This document shows positions 1-7,574 of a stretch of DNA of 11,149 bases, in pieces. The first letter of the stretch is position 1. Each line of letters starts with the position of its first letter. Both the position numbers and the translations under genes were made by a program. The stretch lies in contig CAJQKX010000608.1 of NCBI GenBank assembly GCA_905479025.1, forward strand, positions 1 through 11,149, given 5' to 3'. Below the pieces are notes generated by a model that worked only from the letters and a program-made list of their open reading frames with translations, did not search any database and had not been told where the DNA came from. Origin of the DNA: an uncultured Paraglaciecola sp. (GTDB lineage Bacteria > Pseudomonadota > Gammaproteobacteria > Enterobacterales > Alteromonadaceae).

Positions 1-1
1 C

Positions 2-298
2 ACAAATATTGTGGTGCAGTGTCAGAACGACCGTTCACAACATAAAAATAAAGCACAGGCTATGAAACAATTAAAAGCCAAACTTTATGAATATGAAATG
101 CAAAAGCAAAACGAAGAAAAACAAATCATGGAAGATGGCAAGTCAGACATTGGTTGGGGCAGCCAGATACGTTCGTACGTGTTGGATGACTCGCGCATTA
201 AAGATTTGCGAACCGGGGTAGAAAGCCACAATACTCAAGCCGTTTTAGATGGCGATTTAGATAAATTTATACAAGCTAGTTTAAAATCTGGGCTTTAA
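2..298 (+). CDS. prfB: Peptide chain release factor 2 (RF2), C-terminal 98 residues
   Basis: This is the 3' end of the gene for RF2, the class I release factor that recognises UGA and UAA in the ribosomal A site and triggers hydrolysis of the nascent peptide. The reading frame is open from the left edge of the window and ends in TAA. The residues [12 protein letters not shown] directly follow where the GGQ catalytic loop should lie (outside the window). The tail with [25 protein letters not shown] and LDGDLDKFI is close to E. coli RF2 and not RF1. The programmed +1 frameshift typical of prfB would lie upstream and cannot be checked. lysS follows after a short gap, the usual prfB-lysS operon order in gammaproteobacteria. 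The family is about 365 residues long, so roughly a quarter is present. Confidence 0.96.
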   Translation, partial: TNIVVQCQNDRSQHKNKAQAMKQLKAKLYEYEMQKQNEEKQIMEDGKSDIGWGSQIRSYVLDDSRIKDLRTGVESHNTQAVLDGDLDKFIQASLKSGL

Positions 299-354
299 TC
301 TTAGACAAATGCCTTAAATAAATAGCCATAAACAAGTAACAGTAAACCAAATTT

Positions 355-358
355 GGAA
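355..358 (+). promoter_or_regulatory. Shine-Dalgarno GGAA that decides the lysS start
   Basis: GGAA at 355-358 lies six bases before the ATG at 365. The frame is also open from a TTG at 353 and an ATG at 359, but those have no good ribosome-binding site at normal spacing, so 365 is preferred. Confidence 0.6.
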
Positions 359-364
359 ATGACG

Positions 365-1909
365 ATGACTGAACACACCCAAGATGAAAACAAATTGATT
401 GCAGAGCGCCGCGCTAAACTTGCGCAAATTCGCGAGAATTGCCCATCAAATGGTTTCCCCAATAATTTTCGTCGTGAATTTTACAGTGATGAATTACAAC
501 AAGCCTTTGGTGAACATGAAAAACTGGCTTTAGAAGAGCTTGGGGAAGTAGTGAGTATTGCGGGGCGTATCTTAGCTAAGCGTGGACCATTCTTGTTGTT
601 GCAAGATATGACTGGTCGGATCCAATCTTATGCTTCCAAAGATACCCAAAGAGATATTAAAGAACGTTATGGTAGCTTAGACATCGGTGACATCATTGGT
701 GTGAAAGGTGTATTACACAAATCAGGTAAAGGTGATTTGTATGTCGACATGGCTGAATATCAACTGCTGACTAAATCATTGCGTCCATTACCAGAAAAGT
801 TTCACGGTTTGGCTGATCAAGAAACAAAATATCGTCAACGTTATGTGGACTTGATCACTAATCAGCAAACCCGTGATACTTTTATGATCCGCAGTAAAGT
901 GGTCAGCGGTATTCGTAATTTTTTAATTGAACGTGATTTTATGGAAGTGGAAACTCCCATGTTGCAAGTGATACCAGGCGGAGCAACCGCTAAACCTTTC
1001 ACCACTCATCACAACGCACTTGATATTGATATGTATTTACGTGTTGCTCCTGAACTCTATCTTAAACGTTTAGTGGTGGGTGGTTTTGAGCGTGTGTTCG
1101 AAATTAACCGTAACTTCAGAAATGAAGGCCTGTCTACTAGGCACAACCCTGAGTTTACTATGCTAGAGTTTTATCAGTCCTATGCTGATTATCATGATTT
1201 GATGAACTTAACCGAAGAGATGTTACGCAAAGTGGCTCAAGACGTGTTGGGTACCACCATCATTAAAAACACCACTAAAGATGCTGAAGGCAATATAGTC
1301 AGTGAAGTAAACTACGATTTTGGCCAGCCATTTGCTCGTTTAACCATGAATGATGCCGTTGTCAAATATTGGCCTGAAGCTAATGTTGAAGCGATTAATG
1401 ATCCTGAAAACCATTTAGCCGAGCTTAAAGTCATGGCTAAGCAGCTGCATATTAAAGAGCCAGAAGTCGACGGGATTTGGGGTGCAGGCAAATATTTGTG
1501 TGAAATTTTCGAAGCAACGGCTGAAGAGAAACTCGATCAGCCTACCTTTATCACCGCTTACCCTTGGGAAGTATCGCCGCTAGCACGCAGGAACGATAAC
1601 GACAGTTTTGTCACTGACCGTTTTGAGTTTTTTGTGGGGGGGCGTGAACTGGCTAACGGTTTCTCGGAATTAAATGACTCTGAAGACCAAGCTGCCCGTT
1701 TCCGCAAACAAGTTGAAGAAAAAGACGCTGGCGACGATGAAGCTATGCACTTTGACGAAGATTACATTCGTGCTTTGGAGTATGGCCTTCCGCCAACAGC
1801 CGGTGAGGGAATAGGCATAGACCGTTTGGTGATGTTATTTACTGACAGCCCAACGATCAAAGACGTGATCTTGTTTCCGCATATGAAGCCAGAAGTACCA
1901 GCAGAATAA
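365..1909 (+). CDS. lysS: Lysine--tRNA ligase (class II lysyl-tRNA synthetase)
   Basis: The enzyme charges tRNA-Lys with lysine using ATP in the cytoplasm. The 514-residue product matches the usual LysS length of about 505. An N-terminal OB-fold anticodon-binding domain spans roughly residues 60-140. The class II core has motif 1 near [12 protein letters not shown] (about 188-201), motif 2 in [14 protein letters not shown] (from about 251), where the arginine contacts ATP, and motif 3 in [11 protein letters not shown] (from about 482). The conserved [11 protein letters not shown] and [23 protein letters not shown] are close to E. coli LysS. It follows prfB by 66 bases and is probably co-transcribed with it. 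The start at 365 is chosen for its ribosome-binding site; 353 and 359 are in-frame alternatives. No lesion is seen, and the call is close to certain. Confidence 0.97.
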   Translation: MTEHTQDENKLIAERRAKLAQIRENCPSNGFPNNFRREFYSDELQQAFGEHEKLALEELGEVVSIAGRILAKRGPFLLLQDMTGRIQSYASKDTQRDIKERYGSLDIGDIIGVKGVLHKSGKGDLYVDMAEYQLLTKSLRPLPEKFHGLADQETKYRQRYVDLITNQQTRDTFMIRSKVVSGIRNFLIERDFMEVETPMLQVIPGGATAKPFTTHHNALDIDMYLRVAPELYLKRLVVGGFERVFEINRNFRNEGLSTRHNPEFTMLEFYQSYADYHDLMNLTEEMLRKVAQDVLGTTIIKNTTKDAEGNIVSEVNYDFGQPFARLTMNDAVVKYWPEANVEAINDPENHLAELKVMAKQLHIKEPEVDGIWGAGKYLCEIFEATAEEKLDQPTFITAYPWEVSPLARRNDNDSFVTDRFEFFVGGRELANGFSELNDSEDQAARFRKQVEEKDAGDDEAMHFDEDYIRALEYGLPPTAGEGIGIDRLVMLFTDSPTIKDVILFPHMKPEVPAE

Positions 1910-2016
1910 CGAATACAAAACGCAGAGGTTTTATATATTCACAACTGCATGAATATAAGAAAGCCCGCTTGTTGTATGAAGAAACTGATGGTAAACCGTT
2001 TGTGCTTATCTATTGA
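1909..2016 (+). other. Short protein-like frame in the lysS-panE gap, possible relic
   Basis: In the convergent gap after lysS a 35-codon frame without its own clear start reads [19 protein letters not shown]... and ends LIY then TGA at 2014-2016. Its composition looks protein-like, and the same frame continues past the stop for about another 30 codons. I do not recognise it. It could be the worn remnant of a small gene or chance. No ribosome-binding site is apparent. An AT-rich inverted repeat (TATATTC at 1934-1940, GAATATA at 1951-1957) lies inside but has no T-run, so it is not a convincing terminator. The rest of the gap to 2119 shows nothing further. Confidence 0.2.
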
Positions 2017-2119
2017 AGGCATCCAAAGCATAAAGAAATCGCTTTAAAGGATTATTGCAACAAAGGTTTAGGGGATGGTTTAGGGTGTTTTAACAGAAGC
2101 ATCAGAGCAGCCTGGGTTG

Positions 2120-3031
2120 TTATTCTCGTTGCTTTATTTGCTCAAGTAAACGTAGATTATGTGGCACCTCTATATTTAGCTCTGCAGCTTTAGAGGTGAC
2201 ATAACCATTAATAAACTCTACCTCTGTATGACGTTTGAACTTCAGATCTTGATGCATTGATGAGAAGTTGTTAGCTGTGGCTGTTATCACTTGATGTACA
2301 ATTTTAACTAGTTCAGCGCTGTCCATCGGGTAATCAAGTGCTCTCATCACCTGTGAGACTTCAAAACAAATATTAGTAATGTTGACGTTATATTTTGTAT
2401 CCATCAGCCCGCCATTTTTTATGTTGTGAATTGCGGTAAGGGGATTAATCACCGCATTGATGGCTAACTTTTTCCATAATGCTAAACCAATATCTTGATG
2501 CCAGTTACTTGGTGGTAGTAGGGATGAAAGTATGGGCTCTACTGATTGTTTTAACGTTGAATCAACTGTGCCAATCCAGCCGAGATGAGTTTGACCTAAA
2601 CCCGTTTCTATCAGGCTGTTTGCATCAGGTTTCAACGCTCCATAACTGGTGGTGGCAGCGACCAATGGATTGTTAGGGTGCTTATTTTTAACCTGCTCTA
2701 TGGTACCCATACCGTTATGCAGTAGCATTATAATATGTTTCGGTTGAATAAAAGGTGCTAATTGCTCTAGCACTGACATAACTTGGTAAGCTTTGACGGG
2801 TAATATCAGTAAATCAAATGGGGCAGGCTTAGTTATTACACAGGCATTGGGTGTAAAACTATGATACAGACCCGCTATATCGGTTACCTTAATTGGTGGC
2901 TGCGATTGATTTTTTATTAAGTGCTGATAATCATAGCCAAGCTGGTGGCACTTAAAACCTACTAATCCGCCGATAGCACCCTTACCAACAATCGCTAATT
3001 TAGGAAATCTAAGCCTAGATTTAACCTGCAT
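2120..3031 (-). CDS. panE: 2-dehydropantoate 2-reductase (ketopantoate reductase)
   Basis: The product (303 residues, as E. coli PanE) reduces ketopantoate to pantoate with NADPH, a step of pantothenate and coenzyme A synthesis in the cytoplasm. An N-terminal Rossmann fold is shown by GKGAIGG near residues 16-22, with the family's HNGMGTIE at about 105-112. The C-terminal helical domain carries LWKKLAINAVINPLTA, whose second lysine (about 188) corresponds to the catalytic Lys of E. coli PanE, and RHTEVEFINGY, whose first Glu (about 271) matches the substrate-binding Glu. The ATG start overlaps the end of the upstream pseudouridine synthase gene by 11 bases, which points to translational coupling in one transcript. 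The window shows no other pantothenate gene. The family is broad, but these motifs are close enough to the E. coli enzyme to name it. Confidence 0.92.
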   Translation of the reverse strand: MQVKSRLRFPKLAIVGKGAIGGLVGFKCHQLGYDYQHLIKNQSQPPIKVTDIAGLYHSFTPNACVITKPAPFDLLILPVKAYQVMSVLEQLAPFIQPKHIIMLLHNGMGTIEQVKNKHPNNPLVAATTSYGALKPDANSLIETGLGQTHLGWIGTVDSTLKQSVEPILSSLLPPSNWHQDIGLALWKKLAINAVINPLTAIHNIKNGGLMDTKYNVNITNICFEVSQVMRALDYPMDSAELVKIVHQVITATANNFSSMHQDLKFKRHTEVEFINGYVTSKAAELNIEVPHNLRLLEQIKQRE

Positions 3032-3728
3032 GTTGTTGGGTCAACGTGATCTTTGGCCATTTGAGTGTCCAAGGTGATACTAAACTGGCGATTTGCTGCT
3101 TTGTATTATCACTCACAAATACATCGCCTTTATTTGGAGGGCACATGATGCAAATGGGTTGCTCTTGATAATTAAAACGAATGCAATAAGCATGAAGGTA
3201 AGTGCGGTCAGAGCTCGTCCCTTTGTATAACTCATCCCCTAAGATAGGACTGCCTATACTTTTCAAGGCAACCCGAATTTGATGTGTCTTGCCAGTAAGA
3301 GGTTTTACCAAAAACAATCGAATACCTGGGTAAATGGAGAAACTAAAAAATTGGCTAATAGCCACAGCAGTATCACTACTTTCCAACATCCACTTACCAT
3401 CTCGAACTTTTTTCATGCCGCCTTTGACGGTACCTTGTTTTTTCTTGGGTTTTTTCGCTGAGATAGCCAAGTAGTACTTTTCTATTTGTTTTTGCTCAAA
3501 TAATTGGCCAAACACAGCTGCAGCTTGTGAGTGTTTGGCTAGGATTAAAATACCAGAAGTTACCTTGTCCAATCTGTGTACCAACCATAATTTTTCAACT
3601 TTAAGTTGTTGACAAAGGATTGGCAAAAGACCTGATTGGTGAAACTCATTTTGAACAGAAATATTGCTGGGTTTGTTGACCACCACAAAATCAGGATGAT
3701 CAAACAAAATATCTATCAAATTTAACAA
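3021..3728 (-). CDS. RluA-family RNA pseudouridine synthase (short form)
   Basis: This enzyme converts specific uridines in rRNA or tRNA to pseudouridine. The 235-residue protein has the RluA-family catalytic motif HRLDKVTSG at about 51-59, with the catalytic aspartate near 54, and the later motif LTGKTHQIRVALKSIGSPILGDELY, with its RNA-contacting THQIR. There is no N-terminal S4 domain, so it resembles the small stand-alone RluA-like proteins of marine gammaproteobacteria rather than RluC or RluD. The target site cannot be read from the sequence. The start is a TTG at 3726-3728, 12 bases after a GGAG that overlaps the end of hpt; a second TTG at 3717-3719 is possible. It overlaps panE by 11 bases, so hpt, this gene and panE probably form one transcript. 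Confidence 0.9.
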   Translation of the reverse strand: MLNLIDILFDHPDFVVVNKPSNISVQNEFHQSGLLPILCQQLKVEKLWLVHRLDKVTSGILILAKHSQAAAVFGQLFEQKQIEKYYLAISAKKPKKKQGTVKGGMKKVRDGKWMLESSDTAVAISQFFSFSIYPGIRLFLVKPLTGKTHQIRVALKSIGSPILGDELYKGTSSDRTYLHAYCIRFNYQEQPICIMCPPNKGDVFVSDNTKQQIASLVSPWTLKWPKITLTQQHAG

Positions 3729-3737
3729 AATATATAA

Positions 3738-4286
3738 TTACTCCAACAGTGCAATGGCGTTGGAATAATCCAAATTATCAATAGCCTGTTTCAGTTCACT
3801 TAATTTTTCAGTCGACAAATCTAATGATTGACCATAACTTTTAATCTCACTCTCAGAAATAAACATATTTTGCTTTAATGCAGCGATCAGTAATGCTTTT
3901 CTATCTTTTTGTGGGGCAATGTCAGGGATGTCTTCAACACCATTTTTTGCGGAAAAACTTTGTATTAAGGTTAAGGTTTGTTTAAAAACCTGCAAAAGAT
4001 TTTCTAAGGTATATTCGATTTTTGGGTTAACTAAGTTTTCTTCTAAATTTTTACAAGCCTGGTGCAAGGCCTTCATACCTAAATTACCACTGACACCTTT
4101 TAAGGTATGCAATTGTTTTTTGACTGATTGCAAGTCCTCTTGTTGAAGTTGTTCTGTGATCAATGTATCAAAATGCTGATACTCTTTAATAAATTTTTCT
4201 AAAATTTGAACCAGTAAAAATTTATTACCGCTAAACTGATTTATTGCAAATTGGGCATCAAAAGTACATGGAACAGAACCATACAA
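3738..4286 (-). CDS. Hpt-domain histidine phosphotransfer protein
   Basis: The 182-residue protein carries an Hpt domain, a four-helix module that relays phosphate from a hybrid sensor kinase receiver to a response regulator. The phosphorylated histidine is His60 in QLHTLKGVSGNLGMKALHQACKNLEE, a textbook Hpt helix pair. The N-terminal stretch FDAQFAINQFSGN also fits the start of such domains. The second half (about 110-182) has no recognised domain and ends in a helical segment like the C-termini of some hybrid sensor kinases. No kinase or receiver is encoded nearby, so its partner must be elsewhere. A TTG start is read at 4284-4286 with GGAGG at 4297-4301, ten bases upstream; an in-frame TGA further upstream rules out fusion to a longer kinase. 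It is the first gene of the probable hpt-rlu-panE transcript. Confidence 0.85.
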   Translation of the reverse strand: MYGSVPCTFDAQFAINQFSGNKFLLVQILEKFIKEYQHFDTLITEQLQQEDLQSVKKQLHTLKGVSGNLGMKALHQACKNLEENLVNPKIEYTLENLLQVFKQTLTLIQSFSAKNGVEDIPDIAPQKDRKALLIAALKQNMFISESEIKSYGQSLDLSTEKLSELKQAIDNLDYSNAIALLE

Positions 4287-4332
4287 AATAGCGTTTCCTC
4301 CAATGTGGTCGAATATATAAATTCATTACATG

Positions 4333-4361
4333 ATATTAGTTTTGTATATTTTAGCAAACAA
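4333..4361 (-). promoter_or_regulatory. Candidate sigma-70 promoter for hpt-rlu-panE
   Basis: On the minus strand TTGTTT (4356-4361) is followed after 17 bases by TAATAT (4333-4338), about 45 bases before the hpt start. The spacing is ideal and the match to consensus moderate. It lies in the divergent hpt-gshA region, which also holds an inverted repeat (ATATGGG at 4361-4367, CCCATAT at 4392-4398) that might be an operator. No convincing gshA promoter was found. Confidence 0.35.
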
Positions 4362-4465
4362 TATGGGGTATTTGTTACTCGATGTAAATTTCCCATATAC
4401 CTTAGTTACTTTATTTAAGAACTGCAGGTAGACTAGAAGTCACAAGTTGTTTATTTTTATTTTAG

Positions 4466-6082
4466 TTGGATAGTATTTTGCAAGTAAAACCGACATCTTT
4501 TTCAGAGCGATTAATTGTATTACAAGACCAAGCAGTTGCACAAACCTTAACGGGCATTCGTCATGGGATAGAGCGTGAAACCTTGCGTATCAATCCAAAC
4601 GGCGGTTTGGCACAGAGCCCTCATCAAGAGGCATTGGGGTCAGCCTTGACCCATGAGTTTATTACGACTGATTTTTCTGAATCGTTACTGGAATTTATTA
4701 CACCGCCAGAGGTATCTGTGCAAAAAACTCTCGGGCAGTTAAATGATGTGCATAAATTTGCCGTGTCCAATATGGGTGATGAACGTTTATGGCCTATGAG
4801 TATGCCTTGTTTTATCGAAAATCAAGATGCCATCCCTATCGCTAACTTTGGAACATCCAATGTAGGAAAAATGAAAACGCTGTATCGAGTAGGTTTAAAA
4901 AACCGCTATGGCAGTATGATGCAAGCTATATCGGGGGTACATTTTAACTTTTCTCTTCCAGACGAATTCTGGCAAAAATGGTTAGAAAAAACATCATTAG
5001 AAAAATCTGATGAAAAAGCCAATAAACACACTATTTCTGCCGCATATTTTGCTTTAATCAGAAATTATCGCCGCTTTTGTTGGTTAATACCCTACCTGTA
5101 TGGTGCTTCTCCTGCAATTTGTGGATCGTTTATCAAAGGGAAAAAAACTGATCTACCTTTTAAGAAATTGGGCAGTGGCACTTATTATTTACCTTACGCC
5201 ACATCCCTTAGAATGAGTGATTTGGGATACACCAATAGTGCACAGTCGGGTTTAAATATTTGTTACAATAATGTAGATAGTTATATTGCATCGTTAAAAG
5301 CCGCGATTAACCAGCCGTCTGAGGCTTTCCAAAAATATATACCCAGCAAAGATGGAAAGAAGCAACAGTTAAATGCTAACGTATTGCAGATTGAAAATGA
5401 GTTGTATTCACCTATTAGACCCAAACAGCCAACTCAGTCGTTAGAAAAACCCTCTGATGCCTTAGATAAAAGAGGCGTGAGCTACGTAGAAATTCGAGCA
5501 TTAGACGTTAATCCATTTAGTGCAATAGGCATTGAGGAAAATCAATTTTATTTTCTTGATGTGTTTTTATTGTATTGTGTTACCAAACCAAGTGCGATGA
5601 TGGATGCAGAGCAGTATCATGAAACTGAAGTCAATTTAAGTGCGGTTGTCGATCACGGGCGAGACCCTGAGTTAATGCTTTTAAATGTGCAACAACCAAT
5701 AGGTTTATCTACCTGGGCATTACAGATGTTTTCTGAAATGCAAGAAGTGGCTTTGGTCTTAGACAATGCGAATAGCACCACAGATTATTCAGTTGCGTTA
5801 GAGCTTGAAAAACAAAAAATAATAGATCCTAGTTTGACTCCCTCAGCCAAAATTTTAGAGCGACTAGTTAGACAGCAATCTGATAATGGTAGCTTTGGTT
5901 TAGCTTTGGCTGAAGATTACAAACAACAATTGATAGATTCTGATTATGAATTTATGAATGCTGAGGTATTGGCAGAACATGCGAGATTATCTATAGATAA
6001 GCAACGTATTATTGAGCAGCAGGACAATGTTTCTTTCGATGATTTTCTAGGTAGTTATTTTGCAGTTACCACAACTGATTAA
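4466..6082 (+). CDS. gshA: Glutamate--cysteine ligase
   Basis: GshA joins glutamate and cysteine through the gamma-carboxyl using ATP, the first and rate-limiting step of glutathione synthesis. The protein (up to 538 residues; E. coli 518) has the N-terminal GIRHGIERETLRIN, the conserved ALTHEFITTDFSESLLEFITP, NMGDERLWPMSMPC, YGTSN-like FGTSNVGKMKTLYR, ISGVHFNFSLP, YGASPAICGSF, LPYATSLRMSDLGYTN and ENELYSPIRPKQP, in the order of the proteobacterial type 1 enzyme. The outermost start is a TTG at 4466 without a clear ribosome-binding site. A TTG at 4478 has GGA at 4468-4470, seven bases before it, and may be the true start. The gene is transcribed alone, divergently from hpt, and its stop codon lies inside a strong hairpin. 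No lesion is seen. Confidence 0.95.
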   Translation: MDSILQVKPTSFSERLIVLQDQAVAQTLTGIRHGIERETLRINPNGGLAQSPHQEALGSALTHEFITTDFSESLLEFITPPEVSVQKTLGQLNDVHKFAVSNMGDERLWPMSMPCFIENQDAIPIANFGTSNVGKMKTLYRVGLKNRYGSMMQAISGVHFNFSLPDEFWQKWLEKTSLEKSDEKANKHTISAAYFALIRNYRRFCWLIPYLYGASPAICGSFIKGKKTDLPFKKLGSGTYYLPYATSLRMSDLGYTNSAQSGLNICYNNVDSYIASLKAAINQPSEAFQKYIPSKDGKKQQLNANVLQIENELYSPIRPKQPTQSLEKPSDALDKRGVSYVEIRALDVNPFSAIGIEENQFYFLDVFLLYCVTKPSAMMDAEQYHETEVNLSAVVDHGRDPELMLLNVQQPIGLSTWALQMFSEMQEVALVLDNANSTTDYSVALELEKQKIIDPSLTPSAKILERLVRQQSDNGSFGLALAEDYKQQLIDSDYEFMNAEVLAEHARLSIDKQRIIEQQDNVSFDDFLGSYFAVTTTD

Positions 6083-6118
6083 TTTCAGGCAAAAAAAAGC
6101 CTGAAATTAATCAGGCTT
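6075..6118. terminator. Multi-arm hairpin after gshA; intrinsic terminator in minus orientation
   Basis: A perfect 16-bp stem (6075-6090 with 6099-6114) closes over a loop of eight A and contains the gshA stop codon. The right arm can instead pair with a third copy: AAGCCTGA at 6097-6104 with TCAGGCTT at 6111-6118, loop AATTAA. Read on the minus strand, this second hairpin is followed directly by a run of T, the form of a rho-independent terminator. Read on the plus strand there is no T-run, so plus-strand termination is less certain. Confidence 0.6.
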
Positions 6119-6176
6119 GAAAGCTACTACCAGGGAAAACATTTAATAACTAGAACACACCAATTATGAGTAGTTT

Positions 6177-6824
6177 ATGCAACAAAAGTTCACAAATAAA
6201 AATCATTTTTTTAAAGTTATTTTAATAACTATGGCTAGCACCCTATTTTTAGCAGCCTGTACTACTAGTCCGCCTCAAAATATTAGTAATATTTGTGATA
6301 TTTTTACTGAAAAACGCGATTGGTTTGAAACTGCAATCGACATGAAAGAGAAGTGGGGCATACCTATTCATGTGCCTATGGCAATGATGTATCAGGAAAG
6401 TTCTTTTAAAGCAAAAGCCCGTCCACCCAAGGATTATTTATTTTTTGGTTTGATACCTTGGGGGCGTATCAGCAGTGCCTATGGTTATTCTCAGGCTAAA
6501 ACACCCACTTGGGAAGATTACAAGCGTGAAACAGACAATTCTTGGGCTGAGAGAACTGACTTTGGTGATGCTATGGATTTTATGGGGTGGTTTATTAATA
6601 AAACCAATAAAATAAACGCTGTGTCAAAATGGAACGCAGAATTACAGTATCTTAACTATCACGAGGGCTGGGGGGGCTATAGTCGAGGCAGTTATAATCA
6701 AAAACCATGGCTTAAGAACGTTGCTAAAATTGTACATTCACGTTCCTTAAAGTATGCAACTCAATTAAAAACTTGTGAAGAAGAGCTATCCAAAGGTTGG
6801 TTTTGGCGATTGTTTAGCTTATAA
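6177..6824 (+). CDS. Lipoprotein with lysozyme-like (SLT-type) transglycosylase fold
   Basis: The 215-residue protein begins with a lipoprotein signal peptide: charged start, hydrophobic stretch at about 12-24 and lipobox LAAC with the lipidated cysteine at 28, so it should be anchored in the envelope facing the periplasm. The mature part resembles soluble lytic transglycosylases, which cleave peptidoglycan. PMAMMYQESSF holds the likely catalytic glutamate (about 74), SSAYGYSQAKTPTWEDY matches the GxxQ region, and LNYHEGWGGY matches the NAYxxG region. The substrate and cleavage are inferred from these motifs only, and a non-catalytic role is possible. The ATG at 6177 has GAG six bases upstream. 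It appears monocistronic, between the gshA hairpin and its own terminator. I know of no settled gene name. Confidence 0.75.
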   Translation: MQQKFTNKNHFFKVILITMASTLFLAACTTSPPQNISNICDIFTEKRDWFETAIDMKEKWGIPIHVPMAMMYQESSFKAKARPPKDYLFFGLIPWGRISSAYGYSQAKTPTWEDYKRETDNSWAERTDFGDAMDFMGWFINKTNKINAVSKWNAELQYLNYHEGWGGYSRGSYNQKPWLKNVAKIVHSRSLKYATQLKTCEEELSKGWFWRLFSL

Positions 6825-6828
6825 CTTG

Positions 6829-6865
6829 ACATAAATACAGGGCATTCATTGGCCTGTATTTATGT
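6829..6865 (+). terminator. Hairpin terminator after the lipoprotein gene
   Basis: ACATAAATACAGG (6829-6841) pairs perfectly with CCTGTATTTATGT (6853-6865) across an 11-base loop, starting five bases after the stop codon. It is followed only by a modest T-rich stretch. It may also end transcription of a former convergent gene on the minus strand. Confidence 0.6.
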
Positions 6866-6878
6866 TAATGTTTCAAGT

Positions 6879-6956
6879 CTATTCTATGTTGTTACTGCTT
6901 ACATTAAGAAGATACCCATCCCAATCTTCACTGCCCTCACGGCTATCCAACCACCC
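6879..6956 (-). pseudogene. Possible 3' relic of a convergent gene
   Basis: On the minus strand a 25-codon frame reads GWLDSREGSEDWDGYLLN and on to a TAG at 6879-6881, 13 bases from the shared hairpin. The same frame continues upstream past one TAA with more protein-like sequence (ending FDLTQIYN). This position, just beyond a symmetric terminator, is where the end of a convergent gene would be expected. The family is not recognised. It may be what remains of a gene whose other part was lost when the IS3 element arrived. Nothing else could be supported in the 6866-7083 stretch. Confidence 0.25.
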
Positions 6957-7083
6957 TTAGTTGTAAATCTGGGTTAGGTCAAAAATTGTCAGATATCTGC
7001 TCAACAACGGAACGCATTCTCTTTGAACAATCTGTTGCTTTTGTTAACCGTTGTTACCTGCACCTATCTGAGTTTAATCAATA

Positions 7084-7343
7084 ATGCATAAACGTAGTTA
7101 TAAACAATATTCAAAAGAATTCAAAGACGAAGTTTTTGTGTTGGTATTAGATCAAGGTTACTCGGCAGCAGATGCCGCTAAATCATTGGGAATAGCGACC
7201 AGTTTACTGAACCGTTTGAAGGAACCGCATGAGCAGCAAGTAACGGGTAAAGCTATAGCAGAGGATGAGCGTGATGAGTTAAAACGCCAGCGTAAAGAAA
7301 ATAAAGAATTATGCATGGAGAAATAGATATTAAAAAAGGCGAG
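7084..7343 (+). pseudogene. IS3-family orfA, with nonsense codon and truncated by IS30
   Basis: OrfA of IS3-family elements is a helix-turn-helix protein that binds the IS ends and is normally fused to OrfB by a -1 frameshift. The sequence HKRSYKQYSKEFKDEVFVL, the HTH around YSAADAAKSLGIATSLLNR and the charged ERDELKRQRKENKEL leucine-zipper-like region fit the family. At codon 81 a TAG (7324-7326) stands where the family has glutamate in MEKEILKKAS. The same frame continues ILKKA up to 7343, where IS30-like sequence begins. The remaining few codons of orfA and the frameshift window are missing. A shortened 80-residue protein could still be made, but without OrfB it is unlikely to act. Confidence 0.85.
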
Positions 7344-7574
7344 TATAGATTCAAGTGAACATCGCAACACATTTTTCAGTCATGTCTGATGGTGTTTTAA
7401 ATTTCAATGTCTTTCGCGGCCTTTGATTTAATTGAGTCGCCACCTCGTTTAGCCTTTCTTGCAAGTGGAACGATAAATCTGTCTTTTTATACCTGGACAA
7501 GACGTTCAGGGCGGTTGATAAACGCTCTAGAGCTGGCACTGTATTGCCAAGCCTAGGTACTGTTCAAATCTAGT
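7344..7574 (-). mobile_element. Internally deleted IS30-family remnant inside the IS3 element
   Basis: The left edge at 7344 reads TATAGATTCAAGTGAAC and on to CGCAACA, which closely resembles the inverted-repeat end of IS30 (TGTAGATTCAATTGG... CGCAACA, from memory). The right edge near 7574 has a weaker inverted copy (AATCTA at 7567-7572). Between them the minus strand encodes only the last part of an IS30 transposase, so most of the element is gone. Directly outside both edges the IS3 reading frames resume, which supports these limits. Confidence 0.7.
7351..7539 (-). pseudogene. IS30-family transposase, C-terminal fragment
   Basis: The last 45 or so residues are recognisable: KKTDLSFHLQERLNEVATQLNQRPRKTLKFKTP, ending KCVAMFT and a TGA at 7351-7353. 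The NxRPRKTLxxKTP signature marks the C-terminus of IS30-family DDE transposases. The catalytic core and the N-terminal HTH are absent. The frame remains open upstream to 7563, but the residues beyond about 7490 do not resemble the family and probably come from the joined other end of the element. It is certainly non-functional as a transposase. Confidence 0.75.

Noticed and set aside
7000..7083. Left inverted repeat of the IS3 element
   Set aside because: No stretch here pairs convincingly with sequence after 8268, so the ends of the element are left undefined.
7158..7370. Minus-strand open frame opposite IS3 orfA
   Set aside because: It is the antisense of a clearly recognised transposase gene and crosses the IS3-IS30 junction.
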